DNA from: Flavobacteria bacterium RIFCSPLOWO2_12_FULL_35_11
GTDB lineage: Bacteria; Bacteroidota; Bacteroidia; Flavobacteriales; Flavobacteriaceae
Length of the DNA: 64,000 nucleotides
Direction: 5' to 3'
NCBI GenBank assembly: GCA_001800975.1
Contig: MGWK01000035.1
Coordinates: forward strand, 1-64,000
Part shown: piece after piece, positions 41,598 to 51,431 of the stretch
How the letters are laid out: each line of letters opens with the position of its first letter
How positions within the stretch are numbered: position 1 is the first letter of the stretch
The notes under the pieces: generated by a model
Databases searched by the model: none
The model's input: the letters and a program-made list of their open reading frames with translations, nothing else
What the model was told of the DNA's origin: nothing
Translations under genes and position numbers: made by a program

Positions 41598-42614
41598 TTA
41601 ATTTTCTTCCTGTACAACCTGTGCAATTGATTTTTGGGTGCTTAACCAACTGTTAAATGCCGCTTCTTCCTCCACAATAATCTTCATTTGCATATTGTAA
41701 TGTGATGCGCCGCAAATTTTGTTGCAAAGCAATAAATAATCGAATTCGTAAGGATCCTCTCCTTTTTCAACCCTAATTTTATTGATTCCCGCAACTTTTG
41801 CCATCGTTTTTTCGTTGGCTCTCATTTCCGTAGTTGTCATACTTGGCGTGAAGGAAAATTGAGTCACCATTCCTGGAACACAGTTCATTTGCGCTCTAAA
41901 ATGAGGCATATATGCTGAATGTAAAACATCTTGAGAACGGAATTTAAAAATCACTTGTCGTCCTTTTGGCAAATGCAATTCTCTTGTTGGAATATCATCG
42001 ATTGAATTTTTATCGGTCATATCCACGCCCATAGTATTGATTCCTTTTATATTTCGCACATTGGCTCTTCCCAATTCATTATCACTTCCTGCATAGCGTG
42101 CTTCCCATTGAAATTGTTTGGCATATACTTCAACAATTAAAGGATTTTCAGCATCAGAAGCGTCCATAACATCATTCCAAACTGAAAGTCCGTAAAGCAC
42201 CAATCCGGCAAGAACTACCGCTGGAACAATTGTCCAGATCATTTCCAGTTTATGGCTATCAGCATAAAATAAAGCTTTTCTTCCTTTAATTCCACGGTAT
42301 TTAAAAGCAAAATAGAATAGTAAAAATTGGGTTACTGCTTGTACAAATAAAATAATGCCCATGGTGACGATGTACAAATTTTCAATGCGAGCACCTTCAA
42401 GAGAAGCAGATTCCGGCAATAGAATTACGGAATATTTCCAAAATGAAAATATCATCAATCCGTAAAAGAAAATTCCAAAAAATGCAAATAAAATTCCTTG
42501 GGTATTGTTGTCCTTTTCAGTGGCAATTACCCCTTTCAAATTAAAAATACTTATAATTTGCCATATTGCAATACCAATTACAATTGCGAGTAAAATATAA
42601 AGTAATGCTGTCAT
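41598..42614 (-). CDS. coxB: Cytochrome c oxidase subunit II
   Basis: Accepts electrons from cytochrome c at a dinuclear CuA centre and passes them to subunit I. The 338 residues have three hydrophobic segments before the periplasmic cupredoxin domain. CuA ligands are present: His in DVLHSAYMPHF, and CNKICGASHYNM with both Cys, His and Met. The common CSEICG reads CNKICG, so the backbone-ligand Glu is Lys. An N-terminal extension of extra helices compared with classical CoxB is typical of Bacteroidota. A private -7 box precedes it. Confidence 0.96.
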   Translation of the reverse strand: MTALLYILLAIVIGIAIWQIISIFNLKGVIATEKDNNTQGILFAFFGIFFYGLMIFSFWKYSVILLPESASLEGARIENLYIVTMGIILFVQAVTQFLLFYFAFKYRGIKGRKALFYADSHKLEMIWTIVPAVVLAGLVLYGLSVWNDVMDASDAENPLIVEVYAKQFQWEARYAGSDNELGRANVRNIKGINTMGVDMTDKNSIDDIPTRELHLPKGRQVIFKFRSQDVLHSAYMPHFRAQMNCVPGMVTQFSFTPSMTTTEMRANEKTMAKVAGINKIRVEKGEDPYEFDYLLLCNKICGASHYNMQMKIIVEEEAAFNSWLSTQKSIAQVVQEEN

Positions 42615-42643
42615 ATTTTTTTAGATAGTTGTTATAGTGGTGC

Positions 42644-42651
42644 CAAATATA
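42644..42651 (-). promoter_or_regulatory. Putative -7 box for coxBA
   Basis: TATATTTG on the minus strand, a full TAnnTTTG match, 30 bp before the coxB ATG. It abuts the T-tract of the actF terminator. Confidence 0.5.
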
Positions 42652-42683
42652 AAAAAAATCCTGAATATTTAAACTTCAGGATT
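42652..42683 (-). terminator. Intrinsic terminator between actF and coxB
   Basis: Nine-bp stem AATCCTGAA / TTCAGGATT, followed on the minus strand by an unbroken run of eight T. It would end most act transcripts before the cox genes. Confidence 0.8.
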
Positions 42684-42707
42684 CTTTTCTCTGTGTCTTT
42701 TTATGTT

Positions 42708-44021
42708 TTAATAGTGAAAATGTTCACTTTCTTTTATGAACGGACTTCCTTTTGCCAATAAAGGCGCTTTTGTCATTGCGTTAAAAACAACATATATGAA
42801 AATGCCTAAAACAAGCAATATTGAACTTATTTCAGAAATACCAATAAACCATTGGTCGCCAACTGTTGCCGGCATAATCATCACAAAAATATCGATATAA
42901 TGACCTATTAAAACAATAATACCCGCAGTTACAATAAACCAAGGTACGCGTTTAAAGTCGCTATTCATTAAAATTAATAAGGGGAAAACAAAGTTTAAAA
43001 CGACCATTCCTAAAAACGGAACTTTATAATCGTTGAACCTGGTTACAAAATAAGTTACCTCTTCAGGGATATTTGCATACCAAATAAGCATAAATTGTGA
43101 AAACCATAAATAAGCCCAAAAAATACTGAATCCGAACATAAACTTGGCCAAATCGTGTAAATGACTGTTGTTTACAAATTCCAAGTATCCTTTTCCTTTT
43201 AAATATATTGAAACCAATGCGATGGTTGTAATTGCAGAAACTATTAAGCTTGAGAATACGTACCAACCAAATAATGTGCTATACCAATGCGGATCTAAAG
43301 ACATAATCCAATCCCAAGACATCATAGATTCCGTTACCAGGAAAAATACCAAAAAAGCCGCTGAACTTTTAAACAATTTTCTGTAATTGCTTAAGTCGGT
43401 TAAAGCATCTTGCGCAATAGTCATTTTTCGTGCATAATTGCGATACAAAACCCATACTATAATATAAATGGCTGCTCTTATTAAAAAGAATGGCACGTTT
43501 AAATAGCCACTTTTATTTTGAATTAACGCATCATTCGCAACCACTTCAGGATCCATCCAAACAAACAGATGATTCATATGTGTAGCTGAAAGCACAAAAA
43601 ACACAAATAACAATACACCACCAACCGGCAAATATGCCGTGATTGCTTCCATTACGCGAAACAAAACAATAGACCAACCTGCTTGTGATACATGTTGAAT
43701 GGCATAAAATGCCAATGTTCCCAATGAAATCATAAAAAAGAAAAACAAGGCAACATACAATGCTGACCAAGGTTTGTTTTTTAACAAATGAAATATGTGT
43801 TCTGCATGAGCGTCTTCAGCTTGAACGGCAACACCGCTTTCTGCAGCAGCATGACCAGCAGGTGTGGCGACTTCCCCATGCGTATTATGACTTTCTTGTA
43901 ATAGCACTTTAACTTCATCTACTGATGCAGGTGCAGATAAAAATCCATAACCAACTCCTAAAAGTCCAATAATCATTAATGCTAATGATAATGTTTTTAA
44001 TTTACTTGAAAAGGTATACAT
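42708..44021 (-). CDS. actF: Alternative complex III subunit ActF
   Basis: Quinol:cytochrome c oxidoreductase membrane subunit of 437 residues with about ten hydrophobic helices (LKTLSLALMIIGLLGVGYGF, ALYVALFFFFMISLGTLAFY, MSWDWIMSLDPHWYSTLFGW, FMLIWYANIPEEVTYFVTR). It is the paralogue of ActC and lines the second half of the membrane domain. An Ala- and Glu-rich periplasmic loop (about 40-70) with several His separates the first two helices. Last gene of the act operon, 28 bp after actE. Confidence 0.93.
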   Translation of the reverse strand: MYTFSSKLKTLSLALMIIGLLGVGYGFLSAPASVDEVKVLLQESHNTHGEVATPAGHAAAESGVAVQAEDAHAEHIFHLLKNKPWSALYVALFFFFMISLGTLAFYAIQHVSQAGWSIVLFRVMEAITAYLPVGGVLLFVFFVLSATHMNHLFVWMDPEVVANDALIQNKSGYLNVPFFLIRAAIYIIVWVLYRNYARKMTIAQDALTDLSNYRKLFKSSAAFLVFFLVTESMMSWDWIMSLDPHWYSTLFGWYVFSSLIVSAITTIALVSIYLKGKGYLEFVNNSHLHDLAKFMFGFSIFWAYLWFSQFMLIWYANIPEEVTYFVTRFNDYKVPFLGMVVLNFVFPLLILMNSDFKRVPWFIVTAGIIVLIGHYIDIFVMIMPATVGDQWFIGISEISSILLVLGIFIYVVFNAMTKAPLLAKGSPFIKESEHFHY

Positions 44022-44049
44022 ATTTTTAAATTCTATCTTAGTAAAAGTG

Positions 44050-44604
44050 TTATTTTAATAGTTCGTTTCTAAGCTGTTGCACATACATAACCACTTGCCA
44101 ACGCTCTTTATCCGTTAATTGAGAAGCATGAGATCCCATTAAGTTTCTGCCGTACATGATTACATGGTAAATGCTGCCTTCAGTTATTGGCCTGTCTTTA
44201 TAATTAGGAACTCCTAAAAATTTGTCTCTTTTTACCAATTCGCCATCACCTACACCAGCAGCACCGTGACAAGAAATACAATAGATGGTGAACATTGCTT
44301 TACCATTGGCCAAATTTTCCTCATTTACTTCCAATGGATTCTTCAGATTTACTAGTGCAGAATCATAACCTTCAGTTGTGTCTGCATAATCATAAGGCAC
44401 TTTTCCGCGGGCAATAGTTCCTTCAACAGGTTGCTGAGAAGTCCTTCCATCGCTAAAATTTGGATTTACCGAATAGGTTTCATAGCCAACAGGCTTATAC
44501 ATATCGGGCATATATTGGTAATTCGGCTTGGTTTTATCCAACCAACAAGATGATAGTGTGAATAAAAAAGCCAATGCTATTGAAATTTTTAAAATGTTCT
44601 TCAT
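44050..44604 (-). CDS. actE: Alternative complex III mono-haem cytochrome c subunit ActE
   Basis: A 184-residue lipoprotein (FTLSSC, Cys about 20) with one c-haem site CISCHGAAGVGDG and axial Met in GRNLMGSHASQL. ActE takes electrons from the ActA hemes and hands them to the oxidase or to a soluble carrier. The N-terminal part (DKTKPNYQYMPDMYKPVGYE) is the extended segment that wraps around other subunits. Adjacent to actD with a 5-bp gap. Confidence 0.94.
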   Translation of the reverse strand: MKNILKISIALAFLFTLSSCWLDKTKPNYQYMPDMYKPVGYETYSVNPNFSDGRTSQQPVEGTIARGKVPYDYADTTEGYDSALVNLKNPLEVNEENLANGKAMFTIYCISCHGAAGVGDGELVKRDKFLGVPNYKDRPITEGSIYHVIMYGRNLMGSHASQLTDKERWQVVMYVQQLRNELLK

Positions 44605-44609
44605 TTTAA

Positions 44610-45134
44610 TTAATGCTTTTCAGTTACTTTAATTTCTACAGTTCCTGTTTTTTCCAGAAATGCGATTAGTTCATCTTCATTTCCGTCAACAATCACTTCC
44701 ATCACAAACATATCATCGGTTGTTCTTGGATCAGGATTTTCGGCTTCCTTAAATGGCCATAATCTGCTTCTCATATAAAAGGTGATTACCATTAAATGCG
44801 CCGCAAAAAATACGGTCATCTCAAACATAATTGGAACAAATGCAGGCATATTTTGAATAAAGGCAAAACTTGGTTTTCCGCCAATATCTTGCGGCCATTG
44901 CTCTATCATCATATAATTCATCATCCAAACTGAAAATACCAAACCAACACATCCGTACATAAATGCCGTAATTGCAATTCGTGTACCTTTTAATCCCATG
45001 GCTTTGTCTAACCCATGAACCGGAAATGGCGTATAAACTTCTTCGATATGATAATTTGCCGCACGTACTTCTTTTACGGCATCCATAAGGATATCATCAT
45101 CATTATACATTGCTTGAACTACTTTATTACTCAT
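44610..45134 (-). CDS. actD: Alternative complex III subunit ActD (DUF3341)
   Basis: A 174-residue protein with two transmembrane helices (AITAFMYGCVGLVFSVWMMN, FVPIMFEMTVFFAAHLMVIT) and N- and C-terminal cytoplasmic parts, the DUF3341 pattern. It starts with the AMYNDDDILMDAVKEVR regulatory-like fold. Structural subunit without cofactors. Overlaps the end of actC by 8 bp. Confidence 0.93.
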   Translation of the reverse strand: MSNKVVQAMYNDDDILMDAVKEVRAANYHIEEVYTPFPVHGLDKAMGLKGTRIAITAFMYGCVGLVFSVWMMNYMMIEQWPQDIGGKPSFAFIQNMPAFVPIMFEMTVFFAAHLMVITFYMRSRLWPFKEAENPDPRTTDDMFVMEVIVDGNEDELIAFLEKTGTVEIKVTEKH

Positions 45135-46518
45135 GATTTCCGTCTCTTAATTTTTTATATTTTTCACCTGATGCCTTCAAAATAGATTTAACCTCTGCTT
45201 GCGCTATCACAGGGAATGTTCTTGCATATAATAGGAACAGCACAAAAAAGAAACCAATGGTGCCAATGAAAATTCCTATGTCAACAAATGTTGGAGAAAA
45301 CATGGTCCATGATGACGGTAAATAATCTCTATGCAATGAAGTCACAATAATTACAAATCTTTCAAACCACATTCCGATGTTTACTACAATAGAAATGATG
45401 AAAGAGAAGGTAATGCTTGTTCTTAATCTTTTAAACCACATAAATTGCGGTGAAAATACGTTACAGCTCATCATAAATAAATATGCCCACCAGTAAGGAC
45501 CCGTAGCTCTATTTAAAAATGCATATTGTTCATATTCCACACCTGAATACCAAGCTATAAATAACTCGGTGATGTAAGCACAACCCACGATTGAACCTGT
45601 AATCATAATTACAATGTTCATTAATTCGATATGTTGTTTGGTGATATATGCTTCAAGATTTGACACTTTTCTCATAATGATCAACAAAGTGTTTACCATC
45701 GCAAATCCTGAAAAAACCGCCCCAGCCACAAAATAAGGCGGGAAAATAGTGGTATGCCATCCCGGAATCACAGAAGTTGCAAAGTCAAATGATACAATGG
45801 TGTGTACCGAAAGTACCAAAGGTGTTGCCAAACCGGCCAATACCAAAGAAACTTCTTCAAAACGTTGCCAGTCTTTAGCCCTGCCAGTCCAGCCGAAACT
45901 CAATAAACCGTATATTTTCTTCTGAAAAGGTCTGATTGCCCTGTCGCGTAACATCGCAAAATCGGGTAATAAACCTGTCCACCAAAATACCAATGAAACT
46001 GATAAATAAGTAGAGATTGCAAATACGTCCCATAACAAAGGAGAGTTAAAGTTGGTCCAAAGTGTTCCAAATTGATTTGGCAATGGCAATACAAAATGCG
46101 CATTCCAAACACGACCCATATGAATAACAGGAAACAAACCCGCCTGAATAACAGAAAAAATAGTCATTGCTTCCGCAGAACGGTTAATACCCATTCTCCA
46201 TTTTTGGCGAAACAATAACAACACTGCAGAAATAAGCGTACCGGCGTGGCCAATACCTACCCACCATACAAAGTTTGTAATATCCCAAGCCCAACCAACA
46301 GTTTTATTTAATCCCCAAACGCCAATTCCTGTTCCGATGGTGTAAACTATACAGCCTATACCCCAAAGGAATGCCGTAAGTGCTATTGAAAAAGCTATCC
46401 ACCATAATTTATTTGCTTTACCTTCAACAGGAGCCGCTACATCAACAGAAATGTCATGGTAGTTTTTATCTCCAATAATTAAAGGTCTTCTAATAGGTGC
46501 TTCGTAATGAGACGACAT
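45127..46518 (-). CDS. actC: Alternative complex III quinol-binding subunit ActC (NrfD-like)
   Basis: Polysulfide-reductase / NrfD-family integral membrane protein of 463 residues, about ten helices. Conserved segments include WWVGIGHAGTLISAVLLLFR, MGRVWNAHFVLPLPNQFGTL, HTIVSFDFATSVIPGWHTTI and MWFERFVIIVTSLHRDY. It holds the menaquinol-binding site facing the periplasm and, with ActB, passes electrons to the iron-sulfur chain. It lies 35 bp after actB. Confidence 0.95.
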   Translation of the reverse strand: MSSHYEAPIRRPLIIGDKNYHDISVDVAAPVEGKANKLWWIAFSIALTAFLWGIGCIVYTIGTGIGVWGLNKTVGWAWDITNFVWWVGIGHAGTLISAVLLLFRQKWRMGINRSAEAMTIFSVIQAGLFPVIHMGRVWNAHFVLPLPNQFGTLWTNFNSPLLWDVFAISTYLSVSLVFWWTGLLPDFAMLRDRAIRPFQKKIYGLLSFGWTGRAKDWQRFEEVSLVLAGLATPLVLSVHTIVSFDFATSVIPGWHTTIFPPYFVAGAVFSGFAMVNTLLIIMRKVSNLEAYITKQHIELMNIVIMITGSIVGCAYITELFIAWYSGVEYEQYAFLNRATGPYWWAYLFMMSCNVFSPQFMWFKRLRTSITFSFIISIVVNIGMWFERFVIIVTSLHRDYLPSSWTMFSPTFVDIGIFIGTIGFFFVLFLLYARTFPVIAQAEVKSILKASGEKYKKLRDGNHE

Positions 46519-46553
46519 AATTCTTATTTAATTATTATCTATTAATATTCTTT

Positions 46554-49500
46554 TTATGCTTCTTGAGTATTTCTGACTTTTACATGATAAACCACATTTG
46601 GTTTTGTTCCAACGTGCTCAAGTAAGTGATATGCTCTTTTATCTTCGGCCAAACCTTTAACCGTGTCTTCCTGTTTGTTGACATCCCCAAATACCATGGC
46701 TCCTGCAGTACAAGCATTAGAACAAGCAGTTTCAAACTCATTTGTATTGATAGGTCTTCCTTCTTTTTTCGCTTTTAGGATGGTGGCTTGAGTCATTTGA
46801 ATACACATAGAGCATTTTTCCATAACTCCTCGAGAACGAACCACTACATCTGGATTTAGCACCATTTTGCCTAAATCATCATTCATATAGTAATCGAACT
46901 TACTATTGTTAGGATATTCGAACCAGTTAAATCGACGCACTTTATAAGGGCAGTTATTTGCACAGTAACGCGTACCTACACAACGGTTATAAGCCATTTG
47001 ATTTTGACCCTGACGACCATGGGAAGTTGCCGCTACCGGACAAACAGTTTCACATGGTGCGTGATTACAATGCTGACACATTACAGGCTGAAAAGCAACT
47101 GACGGATTTTCGGAAGGATCTTCCAAGGCATCCATCGCTTTTTTGAATCCCATCGCGCCTTTTCCGTTTTCTTTTACTTCATTGTCACCGGCAAAATTTT
47201 CTTCGTGAGAATAATAACGGTCAATACGCAACCAATGCATATCTCTTGATCGTCTTATTTCTGCTTTTCCAACAACTGGAACATTGTTTTCGGCATGACA
47301 AGCAATAACGCAAGCGCCACAACCTGTGCAAGTATTTAAATCTATGGAAAGATTGAAATGATGACCTATTGATCTGTCAAATGAATCCCACAAATCTACC
47401 GTTGTTGCTTCAACTTCTTTATGATCTAAAGACACCATTGGTGATTTATTCCATGTGTGTTTTGGATCTATTGAATTGTCATTGTAAGTTTCTAATGTTG
47501 TTTCTTTAATAATGTCACCTCTGCCCATTAAGGTATTTTGCAGCTGAACACAAGCAAACTCATGTTCGCCTTCAACCACTTTTAAAGTAACGTTAGGCTG
47601 AAAATTATTAAAGTTTTTATAAAACTTGTAGGCATTTTTACCCGTTTGCATTTCTGCTTTTAATCCTTGCTTTCTTCCGTATCCAAGCGCCAAACCTAAA
47701 GAGCCTTTTGCTTGTCCGGGCTGGATTAAAACCGGTAAAATTTCAGAAACACCATTCACGGTTAATTCAACCAAGCTTCCGTTTAATGCGCCGTTTGCCT
47801 CATTTTTATTGATGGCGCCCAAAGCATCAGCATCGGCTTTTGACATAGTTAAGTAGTTATCCCAAGAAGTTCTTGTAATTGGATCGGGAAATTCCTGTAA
47901 CCAAGGATTGTTTGCCATTTGGCCGTCACCCAAACCAATTTTCACATAAAGTTCCAATTCTAAATCGCTGCCTTTAACTTTTGCCAATTCTGAAGCTGCA
48001 GTTTCCAGATCAACTTCCAATGTAATGACCTCACTTTGAACTGCATCTGCAGTAAAAACCCCATCATGCAATGCTTGATTCCAAGATTTGCCACCTAATA
48101 TTTCGGTGTTCCAGGTTTCTTTTAAGAAATCATAATAGGTTGTGGTACTGCCCGTCCAAGCCAATAAACTGTCTTGAAACTGACGCGTATTAAACAATGT
48201 TTTAATGGTAGGCTGAACTAAACTGTATTGTCCTTTTTTAATTTCAACATCTCCCCATGATTCCAAATAATGTGGCGTGGCCAATGTATATTGAACTGCA
48301 TTTGCAGTTTCATTGTCTTGCATCGAAAATGCAACTGATAATTTCACTTTTTTCAATCCTTCAACAAATGCCGCAGCATTTGGCAAAGTATAAACCGGAT
48401 TTGAATTGTAGATTATGACCGCTCCAATTTTACCGTCGTTCATATCGGTAATTAATTGTGCAACATCCGCATCATTTCCTTTTCTTATATTTTTGGTTGC
48501 GCTAACTTCTAAAATTTCGCTGTTAAGTGCTTTATTGATTTCCAAAGCAAGCAATTGCGCATTTTTATCTTGAATACCTGTTAAAACTACCGCTTTGCTT
48601 CCTGCCTTTTTAAGTTGTTCGGTTGCCTTTTGAATGGCAACATTTAAAGGGGTTGCTTCCGTAGAAACAATTCCTTTTACAACTGCCTGGTATAATTTTA
48701 AAAGGGTTTGGCTTTGCTCAGATGGTTTTACCATGATACGTTTATCGGCATTTGCGCCTGATAAGGACATATTTGATTCAAACTGAATATGGCGAGACAT
48801 TTTTCCGTTGGTAGGAATTCTTCCTTTTGAGTATCGGGCTTCAAATCCGCCACCTTGCCAATTTCCTAAGAAATCTGCGCCAATAGAAACAATTACTTCT
48901 GCTTTTTCTAAATGATAATCTGGCAATGCCCTTGTGCCGTACATTTCTGCAAAAGCATCCAATGTTGCAGATTCTGAAACTGCATCATATTCAACATGAG
49001 CTACATTTTCAAAAGTTTCATTTAATTTTTCAATCAATTTTTTGGTTGAAGGACTTGCACAAGTTCCAGTTAAAACTGCTATTGGCAAATTTGCCGCTTT
49101 AACCTCATTTAATTTTGCAATGATTTGTTGGTCTGCTTCATTCCAAGAAATTTCAGCGCCTTTGGCTTTAGGGCCTTTTAATCGAAGACTGTCATACAAG
49201 GAAAGTACGGATGCCTGCACACGTGCATTTGTGGTTCCGTTTGCTTCTTTGTTAGGTTCAATTTTAATAGGACGTCCTTCTCTAACTTTTACTAAAATAT
49301 TTGCAAAGTCAAAACCATCAGCTATTGTTGTTGCATAATATTCCGCAACCCCAGGAATAATGTCATTAGGTTTAATGATATAAGGAATTGATTTTACAAC
49401 CGGGCCTTCGCAAGATGCTAAAGTAACCGCAGCGGTTGTGAATCCTACATACTTTAAAAAGTCTCTACGTGTTGTTGATGAAGCTTCCAAGGTTTTTTTA

Positions 49501-49622
49501 TCACCTAAAAATAGATCCGTTGGAATTTCTTCAATAAACTCGTTCTGTTTTAACGTATCAACAATAGAGCTGTTTTCGTTTAGCTCTTCAACACTTTTCC
49601 AGTATTTTTTGTTTGATGCCAT
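46554..49622 (-). CDS. actB: Alternative complex III iron-sulfur subunit ActB
   Basis: A 1022-residue fusion of a molybdopterin-oxidoreductase-like domain without molybdenum site (about 80-720) and a four-cluster ferredoxin-like domain (about 740-1000). Fe-S ligands: CTGCGACVIACHAEN, CQHCNHAPCETVCP, CVGTRYCANNCPYK and CSMCIQMTQ with CSNACTAGA. The N-terminus carries a Tat-like STTRRDFLKYVGFTT followed by a lipobox ASC at about residue 70, consistent with the lipidated ActB of F. johnsoniae. It lies 32 bp after actA. Confidence 0.95.
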   Translation of the reverse strand: MASNKKYWKSVEELNENSSIVDTLKQNEFIEEIPTDLFLGDKKTLEASSTTRRDFLKYVGFTTAAVTLASCEGPVVKSIPYIIKPNDIIPGVAEYYATTIADGFDFANILVKVREGRPIKIEPNKEANGTTNARVQASVLSLYDSLRLKGPKAKGAEISWNEADQQIIAKLNEVKAANLPIAVLTGTCASPSTKKLIEKLNETFENVAHVEYDAVSESATLDAFAEMYGTRALPDYHLEKAEVIVSIGADFLGNWQGGGFEARYSKGRIPTNGKMSRHIQFESNMSLSGANADKRIMVKPSEQSQTLLKLYQAVVKGIVSTEATPLNVAIQKATEQLKKAGSKAVVLTGIQDKNAQLLALEINKALNSEILEVSATKNIRKGNDADVAQLITDMNDGKIGAVIIYNSNPVYTLPNAAAFVEGLKKVKLSVAFSMQDNETANAVQYTLATPHYLESWGDVEIKKGQYSLVQPTIKTLFNTRQFQDSLLAWTGSTTTYYDFLKETWNTEILGGKSWNQALHDGVFTADAVQSEVITLEVDLETAASELAKVKGSDLELELYVKIGLGDGQMANNPWLQEFPDPITRTSWDNYLTMSKADADALGAINKNEANGALNGSLVELTVNGVSEILPVLIQPGQAKGSLGLALGYGRKQGLKAEMQTGKNAYKFYKNFNNFQPNVTLKVVEGEHEFACVQLQNTLMGRGDIIKETTLETYNDNSIDPKHTWNKSPMVSLDHKEVEATTVDLWDSFDRSIGHHFNLSIDLNTCTGCGACVIACHAENNVPVVGKAEIRRSRDMHWLRIDRYYSHEENFAGDNEVKENGKGAMGFKKAMDALEDPSENPSVAFQPVMCQHCNHAPCETVCPVAATSHGRQGQNQMAYNRCVGTRYCANNCPYKVRRFNWFEYPNNSKFDYYMNDDLGKMVLNPDVVVRSRGVMEKCSMCIQMTQATILKAKKEGRPINTNEFETACSNACTAGAMVFGDVNKQEDTVKGLAEDKRAYHLLEHVGTKPNVVYHVKVRNTQEA

Positions 49623-49654
49623 TTTATATTTGGTTATTTACTTCGTAATTAATA

Positions 49655-51214
49655 TTAATAGTGACATTTAGCACATTCTAAACCTCCCATTTCAGCTACA
49701 GTCACTTTTTCTACACCATATTTTTTAGACAACTGGTCATGAATATTTTTATAATAGCCATTTTTAGTTAAATCTACTGCTGTTGTTCTGTGACAATCGA
49801 TGCACCATCCCATAGTAAGCGGCGAAAATTGTTTCATGTCGTGCATTTCCTGAACAGGACCGTGACAAGTTTGACATTGTACTCCGGCAACTGTTACGTG
49901 TTGGGCGTGGTTGTAGTAAGCAAAATCGGCCAAATTATGAATTCGAACCCACTCAATAGGTTTTTGCTCATAACCTTCAATATATTTTACATTTGTCTTA
50001 TCCCAACCAACCGCATCGTATAGTTTTTGAATTTCTTTATCAAGATCTTCTTTCGTGTTGTTTCCAAACAATTCCCCTTTATATTCTGAAATTGATTTGT
50101 GACAGTTCATACAAACATTGGCTGATGGAATTCCTGAAGTTTTGCTATTTTTTGCTGAAGAGTGACAATATTGACAGTCTATTTTATTGTCTCCGGAATG
50201 AACCGCATGTGAAAATACAATTGGCTGAATTGGCTGATAGCCTACATTCACGTCAATTTGCATTAAATATCCAAAAGCAAACCAAGCACCTAACAATAAG
50301 AAAAATATAACAGCCAAGAACCGTACGAACGGATTAAAAATCAATGTTTTTAAAACACTTACACCTGATTCTTCATCTTCTTCACCAACTTTTCTATTTG
50401 TTGTAGCCGCAACGATTAACGACAATAATAATAAGACACCAATTGTTATTGCAAGTGTTGGTATAATGCCAATACCGGGTTTATTGAAAATTTCTTGATC
50501 TGCTGATGTTGCAGCCACCACTGGAGCAACATCACCAACTGCCATATATTTTAATAAATCATCTATATCCTGATCTGTAAGCTGAGGAAAAGGCGTCATT
50601 GCAATCGGAGAATATTCAGAAGCTGTTTTCGCTAATGGATCGCCTGATGCAATTAACGCTGCATTGTCCTTAATCCATAATTTTAACCATGCCGCATCAT
50701 ACTTTTTTTCAATATGTAAAAGTGGCGGACCAATTAATTTTCCATCCAATTTATGACATGCCGCACAATTTGTCTTAAAAACTTGTTTGCCGCGTTCCAC
50801 TCCAGGGTCAACCTCAGTTGTTCCTGCAGCAACTGCTGCAACCGGCGCACCTTTGGTATATTCTAAAATATCAATAATATCTTGATCAGACAATTGTGGA
50901 TTGGCAATCATTGGCAATTTGTTGTTCTCTTCAAAAACTTGAATTGCTAATTTATCTCCCGACTTAATCATTCCTGGACTGTCTTTAATCCAAGCAATGA
51001 GCCAGGCTTGATCTCTTCTCTCTGTAACTCCCTTTAATGCAGGACCCACTAGTTTTGCGTCTAATTTATGACAGGCTGCGCATATAGATTTAAAGAGTTT
51101 CTCCCCATTTGCTGGATCGCCTTGTGCCGATAAATTAAGCGAGAAAAAGAATAGGAAAGCAAGACTACTAATAACTAATCTTGATAATGGACTGTGTTGT
51201 TTCACACTTTTCAT
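49655..51214 (-). CDS. actA: Alternative complex III multihaem subunit ActA with two extra mono-haem domains
   Basis: Seven CxxCH sites are visible: CAACH twice in duplicated N-terminal cytochrome c domains, then CQYCH, CMNCH, CQTCH, CIDCH and CAKCH in the C-terminal pentahaem domain. One membrane helix (FVRFLAVIFFLLLGAWFAFG) joins the parts. The two N-terminal domains each contain the KLDxKLxGPxL and PQLxDQDIxDxLxY elements, so they arose by tandem duplication. I chose ATG at 51214, which gives a good signal peptide (MKSVKQHSPLSRL, end LSAQG); longer frames reach upstream to 51310, but that start lies before the predicted transcription start. The first of eight act/cox genes. Confidence 0.93.
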   Translation of the reverse strand: MKSVKQHSPLSRLVISSLAFLFFFSLNLSAQGDPANGEKLFKSICAACHKLDAKLVGPALKGVTERRDQAWLIAWIKDSPGMIKSGDKLAIQVFEENNKLPMIANPQLSDQDIIDILEYTKGAPVAAVAAGTTEVDPGVERGKQVFKTNCAACHKLDGKLIGPPLLHIEKKYDAAWLKLWIKDNAALIASGDPLAKTASEYSPIAMTPFPQLTDQDIDDLLKYMAVGDVAPVVAATSADQEIFNKPGIGIIPTLAITIGVLLLLSLIVAATTNRKVGEEDEESGVSVLKTLIFNPFVRFLAVIFFLLLGAWFAFGYLMQIDVNVGYQPIQPIVFSHAVHSGDNKIDCQYCHSSAKNSKTSGIPSANVCMNCHKSISEYKGELFGNNTKEDLDKEIQKLYDAVGWDKTNVKYIEGYEQKPIEWVRIHNLADFAYYNHAQHVTVAGVQCQTCHGPVQEMHDMKQFSPLTMGWCIDCHRTTAVDLTKNGYYKNIHDQLSKKYGVEKVTVAEMGGLECAKCHY

Positions 51215-51298
51215 ATTTAAAAAAGATATTTTCTTTCTAGTTTGGTACAATTTTTTCATATATAAAAATATGACTTTAATCATTTTTGCATGATTGGA

Positions 51299-51306
51299 CA
51301 AAAGTA
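51299..51306 (-). promoter_or_regulatory. Putative -7 box of the act operon
   Basis: TACTTTTG on the minus strand matches TAnnTTTG; start at about 51292 and a leader near 80 nt to the chosen actA ATG. No CRP/FNR-like palindrome at the -40 position. Confidence 0.5.
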
Positions 51307-51405
51307 GCATATAATACTAAAACTTAAAATGTAAAAATTGTGTTAAATGTAATTTATATTCATTCTAAATAACTTGTTTATACGCATACATTTCAAGGAA
51401 AATTA

Positions 51406-51413
51406 TAAATTTG
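51406..51413 (+). promoter_or_regulatory. Putative -7 box for the SPOR protein gene
   Basis: TAAATTTG matches TAnnTTTG, 18 bp before the ATG at 51432. Confidence 0.45.
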
Positions 51414-51431
51414 ACAAAAAAATAATATTTT

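Noticed and set aside
51215-51310. Longer ActA start at 51310
   Set aside because: It precedes the predicted transcription start and destroys the signal peptide that begins at the ATG at 51214.
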